In this document: in pieces, positions 33,717-46,330 of the stretch | Position numbering within the stretch: the first letter of the stretch is position 1 | How the letters are laid out: each line of letters starts with the position of its first letter | From: Hirsutella rhossiliensis | Taxonomy: Eukaryota > Ascomycota > Sordariomycetes > Hypocreales > Ophiocordycipitaceae | Direction: 5' to 3' | Assembly: GCF_020360975.1 (NCBI RefSeq) | Contig: NW_025408668.1 | Span: 7,254,001 to 7,318,000 of the forward strand | Length of the DNA: 64,000 nt | The notes under the pieces: model-generated | What the model saw: the letters and a program-made list of their open reading frames with translations, nothing else | The model's database searches: none | What the model was told of the DNA's origin: nothing | Made by a program: the position numbers and the translations under genes

Positions 33717-33973
33717 TATAAGGGAATATATATTACGGTATAATTAGTTAAGTAGTAAAGATAGCTAGAGGTACTACGCTATATATATTATATTCTCCTT
33801 ATTATAAGACTAAAGCTTATAGGAAGAGGAATTTTTCCTCTTTAGTTAAAGTAGCGAGAGGTTTATAATATATAAGTAAGGTAAGCACGATTCCCTATTA
33901 ATACCCTACTAATATATTAGTACTATATATCTAAGTACTTTATTAGCCTATACCTCTTAGTAGCGCTCTTATA
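33717..33973 (-). repeat. 5' LTR of V'
   Basis: 257 bp, same length and ends as the V LTRs in reverse orientation (TATAAGGGAATAT...GCGCTCTTATA on the plus strand). Confidence 0.88.
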
Positions 33974-34103
33974 ATACTAATATACTACTAATAAATTCGA
34001 TTAAGAAACCTACCTTATACTCCTTCTTTCCTTTTATTATATAGTCTTATATAATTCCTTAATTTCTTAAAATTCCGCTTTTACTTATATACCTTAAGAT
34101 ACC
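33974..34103. repeat. Short repeat piece between V' and W'
   Basis: Matches about 10040-10190 in reverse orientation, including ACCTTATACTCCTTCTT and AAAATTCCGCTTTTACTTAT. It has no coding content. It is a broken-off piece of the same RIP-era repeat that lies right of copia A. Confidence 0.65.
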
Positions 34104-35770
34104 TTAACCCTATATAAGAACTTATATATAAGTTTATAAGAGCTATAGCCCTTAATAAGTTTAAGGCCTTATATAAGCTAGTAAATAAAAATAATAAACT
34201 AATAAACTACTAGTAATAGCTTAAGCTAAGACTATAAAGTAAGCAAAGTAAAGTAAGTAGTTATAGTAATATAAGCGTAATAATATAAATAAAGATAAAA
34301 ATAGTATTTATTTTAAGGTAAAGCCCTTAAACTTCCTAAGCTTATTCTTTATTATTACCCTTACCTTTACTATTATTATTATTATTATCCTTATTAGCCT
34401 CCTCCTCCTTCTTTTTATTAATAGCGGCGGCGCTCTTTAGCGGGCTAAGTTAGCCTTTTAAGCTTATAAGCTAGTTAGTAGCGGCGGCGGCTCTAAGGGT
34501 AAAGGGGCAGTAGCTAGCTTTAGTAGCGGTAGTAAGAGGGATAATAGCGGCGGCGGCGGGTATAGCTAAAGGGACTATAGATAAAGTAACGGAGGCGGTA
34601 TCCCTAGTACTACGAGAGTTAATAATAAAGGTAAGAGAGCGAAAGGGGAAGAACCTACTTAGGGATAAGGCCCTAGCGCTCTAAGATATAAAGGTTATAG
34701 TAGGCGGCCGTAGTAGCGGTAAGGCGCTTCTTAGTAGCCCTTTATACCTACTTATATACGCTAGCCTTCTAAGCTAACGCTATAGCGAGTAAGATAAAAG
34801 GCACCGCTTTATAAGCGCGGCCGGTATATATATACTAATAATAACTACCGCTATAATAGCGCTTAACTTAGTCGGCGTAAGAGAGCTCTTATAATATATA
34901 CTATATATAAGGGGCCGCGCGAGCGGCTCTAGCCTAGACCTAGCGCTTATACTTTAAGAGGTTAGCGGAAGATATTTATTACGCTTACTTAACTATAGAC
35001 TTATAAGGGTAGTAGAGATAGAGGCGAGGGCTAAGGGGCCGGGCGTTATAAGTAGCGGTAGGGATAGCGTTATTACTTTAAAAAGTAATATAAGAGTAGC
35101 TAGTATAGCGGAGGTAGTAGTAGCGGCGGTAGGCGCGGTAGTAAGGGCATAGGTAGGAGTAGCGGTAGTAGTAGAGCTACTATTAGCTATACTTAGTATA
35201 GCGTCGATAAATAACTCTATACGCTCTAAGAAAGAAGAGGTAAGGGAGGGGGAGGTAGATATATATATCTTAGAAGTTAGTATTATAGATTATAGCCCCC
35301 CCTTTTATAAAGTAAGGAACTTATTAATTAAAGTTATTATTATTATTAAGGCTATTATTACTACTATAGCTATTACTATAAGTATATATTAATAAAGTAG
35401 CCTATATAGCTAGGAATAAACTAATACTTTAAGTAAAGTAAAACTTACTTATTACTACTATTACTATAGTTTAAGAAGGAAAAAGAGAAAGGGAAGAAAG
35501 AAAAAGGGTTATTACTTTATATACCCCTTAGTAAAGGAAGCTACTTAAGGCTAAGAGGATAGGTAACCTAAGGCTTATATAGGTCTAGGCCGGCCGCTAG
35601 CTACTTAATAGTATATATAATAAGTTATACCTTTATTTAAATAGCTAGCTAGCCGATAAATATAAAGCTAGGTTATAGCTACCTAAGCTAATAAGTATAA
35701 GGATAATAAGGCTAGTAGGTCTAGTATAATTAATAGGAAAAGGTAAGGTAAAGCTAGTAGTATAGGCTTA
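34104..35770 (+). mobile_element. W': 3' part of a second W element, left of the V insertion
   Basis: Matches W from about 18395 to 20050: the end of the chromodomain region, then the zone with the antisense ORF. It continues after V at 43577-43821 with the W 3' LTR. The V insertion is flanked by GCTTA (35766-35770) and ACTTA (43577-43581). W (about 20040-20065) gives the empty site. Confidence 0.82.
34340..35230 (-). pseudogene. Antisense ORF of W', RIP-mutated
   Basis: Counterpart of the W antisense ORF (18600-19440) on the minus strand. It is more heavily mutated, but the same Ala/Arg/Gly-rich blocks and the Lys/Asn/Asp-rich end (34360-34420, seen on the plus strand as repeated TTATTATTATCC-like units) are aligned with W. 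It supports the idea that the frame is a regular part of the W family. Confidence 0.45.
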
Positions 35771-36027
35771 TATAAGAACGCTATTAAGAGGTATAAGCTA
35801 ATAAAGTACTTAGGTATATAGTACTAATATATTAGTAGGGTATTAATAGGGAATCGTACTTACCTTACTTATATATTATAGACCTCTTACTACTTTAACT
35901 AAAAAGGAAAAATCCCTCTTTTTATAAGCTTTAGTCTTACGATAAGGAGAATATAATATATATAGCGTAGTACCTTTAGCTATCTTTACTTCCTAACTAA
36001 TTATACTATAATATATATTCCCTTATA
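35771..36027 (+). repeat. 5' LTR of V
   Basis: 257 bp, TATAAGAACGC...CCCTTATA; TG...CA ends lost to RIP. Confidence 0.88.
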
Positions 36028-36199
36028 ATTTTTAAAGCTTCTTTTTTAGTTACTTAGTAGAGATAGCTACTTAGAGAAAACTATATAATACTCTTATAGC
36101 GTAATATAATAGTTAACTAGTTAAGGCCTCTTTATTATATATATTAAGTATCTACTTAAGAGATAAAAAACTAAAAGATATATCCTTAAAATAAACCTT

Positions 36200-36900
36200 T
36201 ATTATAAACGATATTCTAACTATATCGAAGATATCGCTACCTATAAGTATAAGACCGTTAACTTATAAAGAAAAGCTTACGGCCTTATAAGCGCGTATTA
36301 AGAAGCTAAAAGAGATAAAACGCTTATAAGACCGCGTTATATAATTAAAAGAGGAAATTACTAAATATACCAGCGCTATCGCTATTTATTTAGGAAAACG
36401 TTAATAGTCCTACTCCCTTAAATTAAATAGTAGTTATAGTAGTAAAGTTAAGATTAAAAATATCGCTTAATTATCTTAACCTACTAATATATAGAAACGT
36501 CTAAACTAGACTTATAATTTAAAGGACGCTTTTAAGGTAGCGCTTAAACGCTTTTATTATAATAAAATAAAGATCCTCTACGCAGTAGATTATATATATA
36601 GCGACTATAAAGTAAGATAGCGCTAATACCTTAAAGAATAAACACTAATTAACCGAACTAAATATAGTATAAATTAAGTATACTTTAAGGAATAAATACT
36701 TATCTTAATTAAGGATACTATAAATAAAGAGATACTATTAGTAATATAATTAAAGGAGGCTCGCTAACGAGAAGGCTAGTCCCCTTTAAAGTTTAGCTTA
36801 TACCTTAACTCCTTAGAGAGGTATTTCGAACGCTTATTAAAAAAAGTATATACTCTTACGTTTTTTACTAAGCTAGAGCTATAACTTTAAGACTAAATTA
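36200..36900 (+). pseudogene. Gag region of V, RIP-mutated
   Basis: Plus-strand frame with KLKEIKRL, LKEEITKYTSAIAIYL (about 36310-36400, a likely coiled coil), TSKLDL.FKGRF.GSA-like and KIKILYAVDYIYSDYKV, LNSLERYFERLLKKVYTLTF (about 36790-36870). The spacing from the LTR and the place before RT fit gag. No clear zinc knuckle survives. Confidence 0.5.
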
Positions 36901-37979
36901 ACCTTTATTTAATACCTATTTATACCTATTAATAGGAAGAGCTTATATAAGTCGCTTAATAATATTAAGATACTACTATTAATAAGAGGCAATATACTAA
37001 TACTACTTTTACCTTTAAAGGAACTAAGAATAGAAGTAGTGCTATACCTTAAAGCGGTATATATAGAGAAAGGAATTAAAGAGGTTAATAAGCTAGGCCG
37101 AATCGTTAAGGAAATACTACCGATTTAACTAATAACTAGTAAGCTAGCGATATACTTACTAAGGGCTAAACTAAGGGACGTTATTAAGGAAGAGGATCTT
37201 TTACTTAATCGGGAATTATATATTTTTAATATAATAAGCTAGGATACTTATTTATAGAATATACTAATTCTTTAAAGGTAGAAACCTTAGTAAAGACTCT
37301 TAAACTTAATACTATAAAATAAGGAAAAGGTAAGATATTAAGGTAAACGCCTCTCCCTTAGTAAACTTAATACTTATAAGATAGTTACTTAAAACTCCTA
37401 TAACGATATTAAGGCGAAACCCTACTAAAGTCCCTATATACCTAAATACTTATAGTGCTATTAACCTTATAAATATATACTTTACTTAATAGTAGGGATT
37501 ACTATAAGTAGCGCTATTATACTTTAAGTTATTAAAGCTTAATAATAGTAAGGTAAAGGAGTATAGAGTATAGTTAGTACCGCTTTAAATAATAGATATA
37601 AGGGGCACTAAAAAGATAATTACTTATTTCTATATTAGTACTAATAAGTTAATACTAAATAATTAAGTACTAATCCTTTTATTAGTTACTACCTTAGAGG
37701 ATAAATATATCTATATTATCCTATAAAAATAATAGTAGTAGTTTAAGTATTAACTAAGTAGCGAAACCCTATAAAATCCTTATAAATTCCTTTAAGAATA
37801 TAGAAATAAAGTAAGGGTATATATAATAGCGCTTAATCTTAAGCTAATCCCGCTACTAAATAAAGATAAAGATAAAGGGATTTTATAGGAAGAATAGGCC
37901 GAAATCCTATTAACTTTCTATTAGTTTAAAGATACCTTCTTAGCTAATAAATCTAATTTATTACTAGCTAAAAAGGAAA

Positions 37980-39300
37980 TAGATTACTTAATTAATTTAA
38001 TCCTTAATATAAAACCTCCTTATAAACCGATTTACCTTTTATTATAAAAGGAACTCTAAGTATTACGCGACTAAATCTAAGATATAATAAAAAGGAAAAT
38101 AATCTAGGAGTTAAAGAGCTTAGCTAAGACGCCTATCCTTTTTATTCTAAAAAAAGATAGTACCTTATAGCTATATATAGACTACTAAGGACTTAACTAG
38201 GTTATATAAAAGAATCGGTACCCTTTACCCTTTATTTTAGAGATTATTAACTGCTATTAAAGAGCTAAGTATTTTTCTAAGATTAATATATAGAATATAT
38301 ATTAATATATTTAAATTTAAGAAGGAGATAAATAAAAGACCGCTTTTTAAATATATTATAGATATTTTAAATACCTAGTAATACCCTTTAAACTTACTAA
38401 TATACTAGCTATGTTTTAAAGCTATATCTATTAAGCGCTTAAGGGGCTTATAAATATAATCTATATAGTCTACCTTAATAATATCTTTATATACTTTAAA
38501 ATAAGAAAAGAATATACTAAATACTTAAGATAAGTAATAGAAAGGCTAAGGGCTATAGAGCTTTATATAAAACTATTAAAGTATATCTTTTATTAATAGT
38601 TAGTTAAGTTCCTTAAGTTTATATTATCTATTAATAGGGTATTAATAGACCTTTAATAAGTAGAGGTAATAGCTTAATAGCCTAAACCTATAACTTACTA
38701 TAATATTTAGGTTTTCCTTAAGTTTTATAATTTTTACTAATAATTTATATATAGGTACTTAAGAGTTATAGTACCCTTAACTATATTATTAAAAGGGAGT
38801 AAGAATAAAAAGAAGCTAAGGAGTATAAAGCTAAACCTTACTAAAAGGGTAGCGTTTTAAGCTCTTAAGGATACTTTTTAAGGAACCTTACTCCTTTAAT
38901 ATTATAATCTAGAAAGATATATTTATATCGAAATAAATATATTATAATTCGCGATAATAAGGATTATCTCTTAACTTAATAATAAAAGGTATTATTATTT
39001 AATTGTATTTTAGTTAAGGAAGTTTACTAGAGCTAAACTTAATTATAGTATTTTAAACTAAGAACTCTTTACTATCGTTAAGTTATTTAAATACTAGCGA
39101 TATTACGTTAAAGGGGCAGCGTATAAAGTAAAGGTATTATTAGACTACTATAACCTCTAAACGTTTATATACTAAACCTCCTTAAATAAGAAGTAAGTAA
39201 GATAATATATATATTTAGTACTATTTAACTTTACGATTAAGTATTATATAGGTAAATCTAACCTAGTAAACGCGCTATTAAGAATACTTAGATATAAGGG
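37980..39300 (+). pseudogene. Reverse transcriptase and RNase H of V, RIP-mutated
   Basis: RT: PYKPIYLL, TPILFILKKDSTL, LYIDY.GLN, KNRYPLPFILEII, YFSKINI, KTAF, VIPFKLTNIPAMF, and the palm box VYLNNIFIYF at 38468-38497. Both palm aspartates are Asn (AAT AAT, 38477-38482), the expected result of RIP on GATGAT. RNase H at about 38850-39300: RVAF.ALKDTF, IYIEINILQFAI, LNYSI.N.ELFTIVKLFKY, VLLDYYNL.TFIY and YYIGKSNLVNALLRI. Order and spacing are normal for gypsy. Confidence 0.87.
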
Positions 39301-39879
39301 CGAGAAGCCCTTATTTATAGAACTATTATTAAAGCTATAAGTAAAACTAGCTACTATTAATACTATATTTATATAAAGAAATAATAAGGCGTTTTTATAG
39401 GTAAGGAGATACTTAACCTTAAGTTAATATAAGCGTAGTAAAGTACCTTTATATAAGGAAAATATATAAGCTTATCTATAGTAAAACTATAATAATTTAA
39501 GCGTAAGACTTAAATAATTAGCTAATTAAGCTAAAAAGAGAGCTAGTTATAAATAGTTACTCTTAAGGAAGACCGCTAAAGAAGCGGCCTACTATATAAA
39601 GGTTTATATAGTAGAAGTTCTAGAACTATTATTAAAGTTACTAAAATATACTTAGTTAGTTAATATAGTAATTAGTAAGCTAAAAAAGACTAAAGACTTC
39701 TTAAAAAAGAAGGGTTTTTAGTTAATACGCTTAGATAAACTACTACTATAAAAGGGTTATATTATAGTGCCTTTAAAGGTAGCCTTATAGTAAGAGCTAA
39801 TATAGCTCTTTTATAATAATCTATTAATAAGATACTTTAGCTCTTAATATACTAGTAAACTATTAGCGAGGAACTTTTA

Positions 39880-41060
39880 CTAAGATAAAATAATAAAAGA
39901 TATAAATAAATACGTTTAATTATACTTAGTATATTAAGGTATAGTATCTAAGAAGCATCGCCTTTATAGTACTATATAATTATTACTATATCCTATATAA
40001 CTATAAAAAGAATTATTAATAGACTTTACTATAGGTTTACTTAAAGTATAGTATAATAAATAAGACGTTAATATAATCTTAGTAATTATAGACTAATATA
40101 TTAAGTATTACCTTTTCTTTCCTATCTTTAAGATAATAATAGCCTTAAAGCTAGTAGAATTATTTTATTACTAAGTTAAATTAGTATATAGACCTTTAAA
40201 AGGCATTATCTTAAATAAAGGGTCCCTATTTATAAGTAAGTTTTAGTTAGGTCTTTATTTTATCTTATAAGTAAAATATAGGCTATCGATAGTATTTTAC
40301 TTATAAACTAACGAGTAAATAAAATAAATAAACTAAGCTATATAATACTACTTAAGATACTTTACTAACTTAAAATAAACTAACTAAGCATTACTCCTAT
40401 ATATTACTTAATTTATATATAATAATATAAAGAACGCGATAACTAGGTTATTACTTAATAAAGTATTAATAAGTTATTAACTAAACTTCTATATTAATAC
40501 TAAGGATAATATTATTTAAAAGGAGGTACTTAAAGTAAAAGTAAGAGTTACTAGGCTATAGGAGCTATAAAAGAAGCTTAAGGAATACTAAGGAAAGGCT
40601 ATTAAATTATAAGCGAAATACTATAATTTAAAGTATTAACCGCTTATACTAAAAGTAAGAAACCTTATAGTATTATTAATAAAGAACTTATACTTTAAGG
40701 ATAAAAAAAGAAAACTCTTACCTAAGTATATTAGACTATTTTAGGTCCTATAAGCTATTAGAAAGTAAGTATATCGTTTTATACTTCTTAAAAAGTACTT
40801 ATACCTTTATAACGTTTTTTATATTAGTTTCTTAGAGCCTTAAAAGGAGTATAAAGGTACTTATAAAGATAGTAAAACCCTATTAATATTAGACTTAGAG
40901 GATAATAAAGGTAAATAGGAAGTCTAAGAGATTAAAGACTAAAAGAGATTTAAGGGTAATACCTTTTTCCTTATTAAATAAAAAGGATAGCTAACTAAGT
41001 ATAACTAATAGGTCGATACTAAAGATATAGCGAATAGCTAAGACTTTATTAAAGAATATA
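39880..41060 (+). pseudogene. Integrase and chromodomain of V, RIP-mutated
   Basis: Core: DVNIILVIID.YIKYYLFFPI with the first acidic site, then NKGSLFISKF (Asn where the second Asp is expected), then TNE-type sequence around the third site at about 40308-40360. The tail has LKVRNLIVLLIKNLYFK, LLPKYIRLF and FYISFLEP. The end (about 40915-41050) is a chromodomain remnant: KGK.EV.EIKD, KRFKGNTFFLIK.KG.LTKYN and a D.I.N..DFIKEY helix. Confidence 0.8.
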
Positions 41061-41559
41061 CTACTTACTTAACTAAGAAAAAAAAGTATAAGACTAAGTA
41101 AGGTAAGGAAACCTATTAGCGTAAGAAGACGCTATTAAATTAGTAATAAATCCCTATTAAATCGCTACTAACTTCTTAATATATTAGTATACTTAAACGT
41201 CTTATAACTATATATAAAATAGTAAAATAAGAGAATAAGGAAAACTATTTATACTACCTATTAAATATTATTAAGGAAAATAAAACTAAACTATAACTTT
41301 ATTAAGGCCTTAATAATAAAAGAGAAAAGGATAGTTATAGCTAAATAAAAGAAAGATAAGACCTATCTATTACTTTTAACTACCCCTCTTTTTTACTAGT
41401 ATAGCGGGAACTAACTAAGGCGCCCCCTTTACTATACTAAATACTTTTAGAAATACTAAAACTACCCTATCCTTTACTTCTTTCTTATCCTTTATATTAA
41501 GACCTATCTTTATTAGTATAGTACTTACCTTAGCCTTAGTAAATAGTAAGGCGTATTAC

Positions 41560-42960
41560 TATAAAGTATAGCCTATATCGCTATTAATAAAGTAGAGTTT
41601 TAACTAGGATTCCTAGGCTTAATACTCTAAGCTTATATAGGCGATATCGAATAAGGGCGCGGGGTTAAGGTAAATAATAAGCTCGCGGCGCTTATTAATT
41701 AGTATATAATAGTTAGTACGCTTAACCTAGTATATCGTTAAGCGGTCGCTAATAAAAAGGTCGGATAAAACTTATAATAATAGACTTTTATATACCTATA
41801 GTCCTAAAGGACTTATAATAAGCTATCTTAGCGGCGTTAAAAGCCTTAGCTAAATACTATATTATAATAGTAAGATAGCGCTAATTAGCCTCCTTAAAAA
41901 TAAGTATACTTATATCTAAGCTATTATCCTTAGTATCCTTATTACTAGTCTTTAGCTTATTAAGCTTATATAAGTACTTAATAATAGTAACTATATTAGC
42001 TTAGTTATTAAATATAAGAGTAGCGGCCTTAAAAAAGATTAGCTTATTAATCGTAATATTTAAAGTTAAGGGGAAACTTATTTAGTTATAGGTCGCGGTA
42101 TATTTATAGTACTACTTATAGCGTATTAAGGAAACCCCTAAGAAAATTATCTAATTAAGAGCACCTTAATAAGCTTAGGCTTAGTTATATTATACTCCTT
42201 AACGACCGTCTTAAAATAATATATATACTAGAGTTTATAAAAGATAACCTTATAAGCTTTAACTAAGCGGGCTTTAGCCTTAGATTAGGTGCGCTTTTTT
42301 ATAAGAGCGCGACTACTTTATACCGCCGCTTAGGTGCCTTTATCTCTAGCGCCGCCGTTCTTAGGTTTATTAGTAAAAGGAGTTAGATTGCGGCTATCTC
42401 TATTATTACTATTATCGTTATCTTAGCCCTTATTTAGCTAAGTATTAAGATAGTCTTAGCCCTCGTTTAGCTAAGCCTCGTTATTAATATCGGCCTACTT
42501 ATTTTAAGGAGCGGCCTAGGCGATAATCTCTTATTAGCTAGAGCCGCCCTATTAAGATAAAGTAGCTAGGTTATCGGTACTTACCTAAGAGCGCTTAAGT
42601 ACGATCTCTTTACTAGTATTAGTATCGCTAATAAAGGTAATAGACTTATAAGTTTCTTAGCTTATAGAGGTAGGCTTATTAATAGCCGGAGCTAGGGTAT
42701 TTAGCGGGGTAATAAAGGTATAACCCTCGCTAATATTAGGTCTTAGACTAAAAGTCTCTTAAGACTAAGATTCCCTTATACCTTTCTTAGCTTTCTTCGC
42801 TAAAAGGGAACTAATATCGCTATAAGACTTCTAGGCTAATCGCTTATACTTTAAAGGTAAACCTACCGCTACTTACTCTTATATATAGTATAAGAAATCG
42901 GCGTTATAGTTCTTTATCTTCTTTAGCGTAAAAGGTATTATCGTTAATAAATCGTTAATA
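41560..42960 (-). pseudogene. Antisense cargo ORF of V, unknown protein
   Basis: On the minus strand, opposite to gag-pol, a frame starts near 42960 (PFTLKKIKNYNADFLYYI) and runs about 450 residues to 41560 through SLLAKKAKKGIRES, TFSLRPNIS, TYKSITFISDTNTSKEIVL, NKPKNGGARDKGT, KVILYKL, YNITKPKLIKVL and IKYLYKLNKLKTSNKDTKDN. The interruptions fall at Trp/Gln positions as TAG. The same protein is read from Z. The N-terminal third is Ser/Thr/Lys-rich and the C-terminal half is hydrophobic and aromatic. No known catalytic motif recognised. Confidence 0.6.
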
Positions 42961-43319
42961 AAAATTAATATAAAAAGGTATAAGGGATTAATAAAAAAAA
43001 GCATAAAACTCTATAGTAATTATAGGCGGAAGAGTTAAAGAAGAAAAGAAAATAAAAGAAGTAAGAGATATATATATACGCTCTTTATATTATAGTTACG
43101 CGGCCGATATATAAGTAATACTATAACGGTTACTTAGCGGCTACTATTAGTATAATAACTATTAACGTTATAGAGCGTAAACTAATATATACTTATATAA
43201 GCGTATACGCGCGATATATAACCGAAACTACCTCTCTTTTTAACTAAATATATATAGTATAGTAAAAGTAATATATATTAAAGATATAGCTAAGATATCT
43301 ATATAAGAAAAGAGATAAT

Positions 43320-43576
43320 TATAAGAACGCTACTAAGAGGTATAGGCTAATAAAGTACTTAGGTACGTAGTATTAATATATTAGTAGGGTATTAATAAGG
43401 AATCGTGCCTACCTTACTTATATATTATAGACCTCTCGCTACTTTAACTAAAGAGTAAAAATCCCTCTTTTTATAAGCTTTAGTCTTATAATAAAAAGAA
43501 TATAATATATATAGCGTAGTACCTTTAGCTATCTCTACTACTTAACTAATCGTACTATAATATATATTCCTTTATA
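43320..43576 (+). repeat. 3' LTR of V
   Basis: 257 bp, ending CCTTTATA, followed by ACTTA and the remainder of W'. Confidence 0.88.
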
Positions 43577-43821
43577 ACTTAATAGTATAGAAGCTATTAA
43601 TAAGGTAGCGCTACGCTATACTTAAAGGAAGGTATTATATAAGAGTCTTTAACTATTATAAGTTATAAGCTTATACTATAGCCTAAGCTATATAGTTATA
43701 TATAAAGGGCTAAATCTTATATATATATATAGGCTAGCTATATATAAAAGAGCTCTATATAACTTATTAATATTATCCTATAGATAGTACTTATATATAT
43801 ACTTTTACTTACTTTATAATA
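43577..43821 (+). repeat. W' right end with its 3' LTR
   Basis: Continuation of W' after V. The W-type LTR is at 43638-43821 (184 bp, TATAAGAGTC...TATAATA) with the internal TA run. U' begins directly after it. Confidence 0.82.
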
Positions 43822-44375
43822 TATATCCCTTTTACTTAATAAGGTATTTTTATTACTAACCTTATTTTCTTATATTTAGTATTTATTTAGCTTTATATTC
43901 TTAATTATTATTAAATTTAATTTTATTTTATAGTTTAGTATTTTATAGTACTAGTTTTAATAATAAGATATAAAATATTAGGTATATTTATATTATTATT
44001 AGTAGCGAAAGTTTATAGTTAACTTTTAAAATAGTTTTCTTAACCTTAAACGGTTTAAGTTTATTAAAATCTAATTTATTACTTAGTCGTTTTATTTTAA
44101 TATCTTATTATATAAGGTAGACTATATCTCCCTTTTAAAAGATTAGTCCCTATAATCTTTTTTAATTATAATAAGTAGATATTAATTCTTTAATAAATTA
44201 AAGTTCTTATTATATTTCTTTATATAATTTTTATAGTTAATTTACTTATAGTATTACTTATTTTACTTATAGTCCTTACTAAGTAACCTTAAATACTTCT
44301 AGGTTATATCTATAATTAGCGTATATTAGTAAGAGCTTAGTTATTTCTATAACTAAGCTATTATAAGCTAGTTAT

Positions 44376-45071
44376 TATAAGAATATACCCTTATATTCCT
44401 ATTTTACTATTATAAAGAAATAATAAGTATAGGGAGGCTCTATAAAATAAGCTAGTAAAAAGAGGCTTTATAATATAGTCTAAGGGAATAACCCTTAAAG
44501 ATAAAGACCTCTACTAAATATCTATACCTTCCTTTAGGAAAAGTAGGTTAAGATAAGCCTATCCTTATAAAATAAAATATATATAAAATGCATAAGTTAA
44601 TTATAAGTAGAACGGTTACCCTATTGCCTATTTTAGCCTAGCGGTTCTAAAGATATCTATAATACGAGAATAGGTAAGGCATAGAATATTCTAGTTAAAT
44701 CTACTACTTATACTAGAACCTATAGTCCTACGTTAACTATTACGTTATAATTAGACCACCTACTAAGTTAGGAAGATATACTATAGATAGAGCTTCTTAA
44801 GTACTATAGAATATACTAGAAAGCTAATTAATTAGTCTACTAGTAAGCGAGCAATAGTCTATAAAAGACAAAGGATTTCCCTAAGAGTAGTAGATAAAGT
44901 AAGTAAGTTTATAAGTATCTTTTATAACGCTATTCTTTTAATATATTATTTAGCCCCTTATATACTTATTATAAATTCCGGATAAAATCCTACCCTATAC
45001 TCCTTCGACCGATCTTTCCGCTTACGTTATTAATTACCCGATCCTATACTTATTACTTATACCCTTTTATA
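44376..45071. repeat. Solo LTR S1 with GTTAT target-site duplication
   Basis: 696 bp from TATAAGAATATACCC to CCCTTTTATA, flanked by GTTAT at 44371-44375 and 45072-45076, inside U'. It matches S2 (51913-52610) over its whole length. No internal region, so it is the product of LTR-LTR recombination. A patch near 44588-44690 keeps several TGC/GCA. Confidence 0.85.
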
Positions 45072-45279
45072 GTTATATTATTAGTAGCTATTTAACCTAA
45101 TTATTTTATTTATAGCTAATATAGTATCGTAAATATTATTTAAGTATTTAGTTAAGTCGTTTTATTTATCTATTTATTTATAAGTAATAAGCTATACTAA
45201 GCTTATATTTCGTTCTTAATTATACTATAAAAGCTTATTAAAACTTAGCTATAAATATACTTTTTTTTATTAAAGATAA

Positions 45280-45479
45280 TGTGGGTAGGCACCTGCGGCA
45301 GCTGCTGCAATGAGACGGTACTAGGGTTAACCTGTGATGTTGTATTCGTCTTGTTCTCTATCTAAGGAGGCAGAGGCCAGCGTGGAGAAAGGGGCACGCT
45401 GCCCTCAGCCGCACACGTGACCGTACGGGTCACGTGCCAACCATGGTTGGTCACACCACTAGATAGATACATTCCTACA
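45280..45479 (-). repeat. 3' LTR of copia C
   Basis: 200 bp; on the minus strand TGTAGGAATG...CCCACA. On the plus strand CACGTGA (45414-45420) and TCACGTG (45430-45436) face each other across a near-palindrome. The purine tract CAAAGAAGAG with TTGCCTG precedes it on the minus strand (about 45480-45496). Confidence 0.93.
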
Positions 45480-45689
45480 CAGGCAACTCTTCTTTGCTGT
45501 GAGCACAGCAACACCTTGAACGGGTCTAAAGGATAGTAGCGTTAAGGCCGTGAAGGAATGTGCCGTGAGGGCGTGTGTCATTATTGCGAAAAGTGGGTCC
45601 GACGTCTTGTTCTTAGCTGTAGATATCGGGGAAGAAGTGAAGGGTCTTCCTGATAGGAGCAATCATTTGATCATAGGGATAAGGAGCGG

Positions 45690-46330
45690 TTAGGAACGTT
45701 GTACGTATCCTTCGACTCGAATTGTCAGACTATTGGTATCGATGAAGCGTTCCAGGGCTCGGTTTGGTGATGCTTTCGTCATTGCATCTGCTGGGTTGTC
45801 TGCGCCGTTGATCCAACGAATATCTGTTATCTCTCTCTTCTCGTATGACTGGCGAAGGGCCATGATATCAATCATCAATCGTTTTTCCTTCGTCGTACCG
45901 AGCTTGACTAGGCATTCGTAGAGAGTACGAATCCGTACAGACGATGAGAGGGATAGGAGGAAGGTTGAGTCGTTCCGTAATTATCTTCATAGTCATCGCA
46001 AGGAGATGCCTATGTCGAATCCGTTGGCCATACCGTAGATCTCTGATGCTAGGACGCTACGGGTAACACGTTTGCACTTTGTTGAACTCCAGTGTACGAT
46101 GTTACCACTAATCTCGAACTGTTTTTCTTTGTGGTTTGTCTCGTTAACGAGGGCAATGACGAATCCTAGTTGGGAGGATAAGTCCTTGTTGTTTGCGAAA
46201 GAACCATCGGTGAAAACCATCAGCTTTGCAGTAGCTAGATCAATTGGTTTGTACGTGAGGCCACGTAGTTGGTGATCCATTTGCCATTGCAGTCGCTTGT
46301 TCAAAATTGCGTAATCTTTATCCTCAGGGG
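45690..46330 (-). pseudogene. RNase H of copia C
   Basis: Minus-strand frames carry LMVFTDGSFANNKDLSSQLG, VTRSVLASEIYGMANGFDIG (end of the frame at 45993) and, after a shift, IDIMALRQSYEKREITDIRW with INGADNPADAMTKASPNRAL. The TDS segment between them lies in the damaged piece at about 45880-45990. The natural end of the polyprotein is near 45690, 210 bases from the LTR. Confidence 0.86.

Larger units (their letters stand above)
29871..33973 (-). mobile_element. V': 5' part of a minus-strand gypsy V element, RIP-mutated
   Basis: The 257-bp LTR at 33717-33973 (minus orientation) is followed leftward by gag, protease region, RT and RNase H that match V from 36028 to about 39885 in reverse. The 3' part (integrase, chromodomain, antisense ORF, 3' LTR) is missing: at 29871 it meets U1. 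V' and V are therefore head-to-head copies. Confidence 0.82.
35771..43576 (+). mobile_element. Ty3/gypsy chromovirus V, complete, RIP-mutated
   Basis: LTRs of equal length (257 bp) at 35771-36027 and 43320-43576 with flanks GCTTA/ACTTA. Plus strand: gag, RT, RNase H, integrase and chromodomain to about 41060. Minus strand: a cargo ORF from about 42960 to 41560. Total 7,806 bp. It is inserted in W'. RIP is very strong; almost all CA/TG that survive are in GCA/TGC. Confidence 0.87.
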
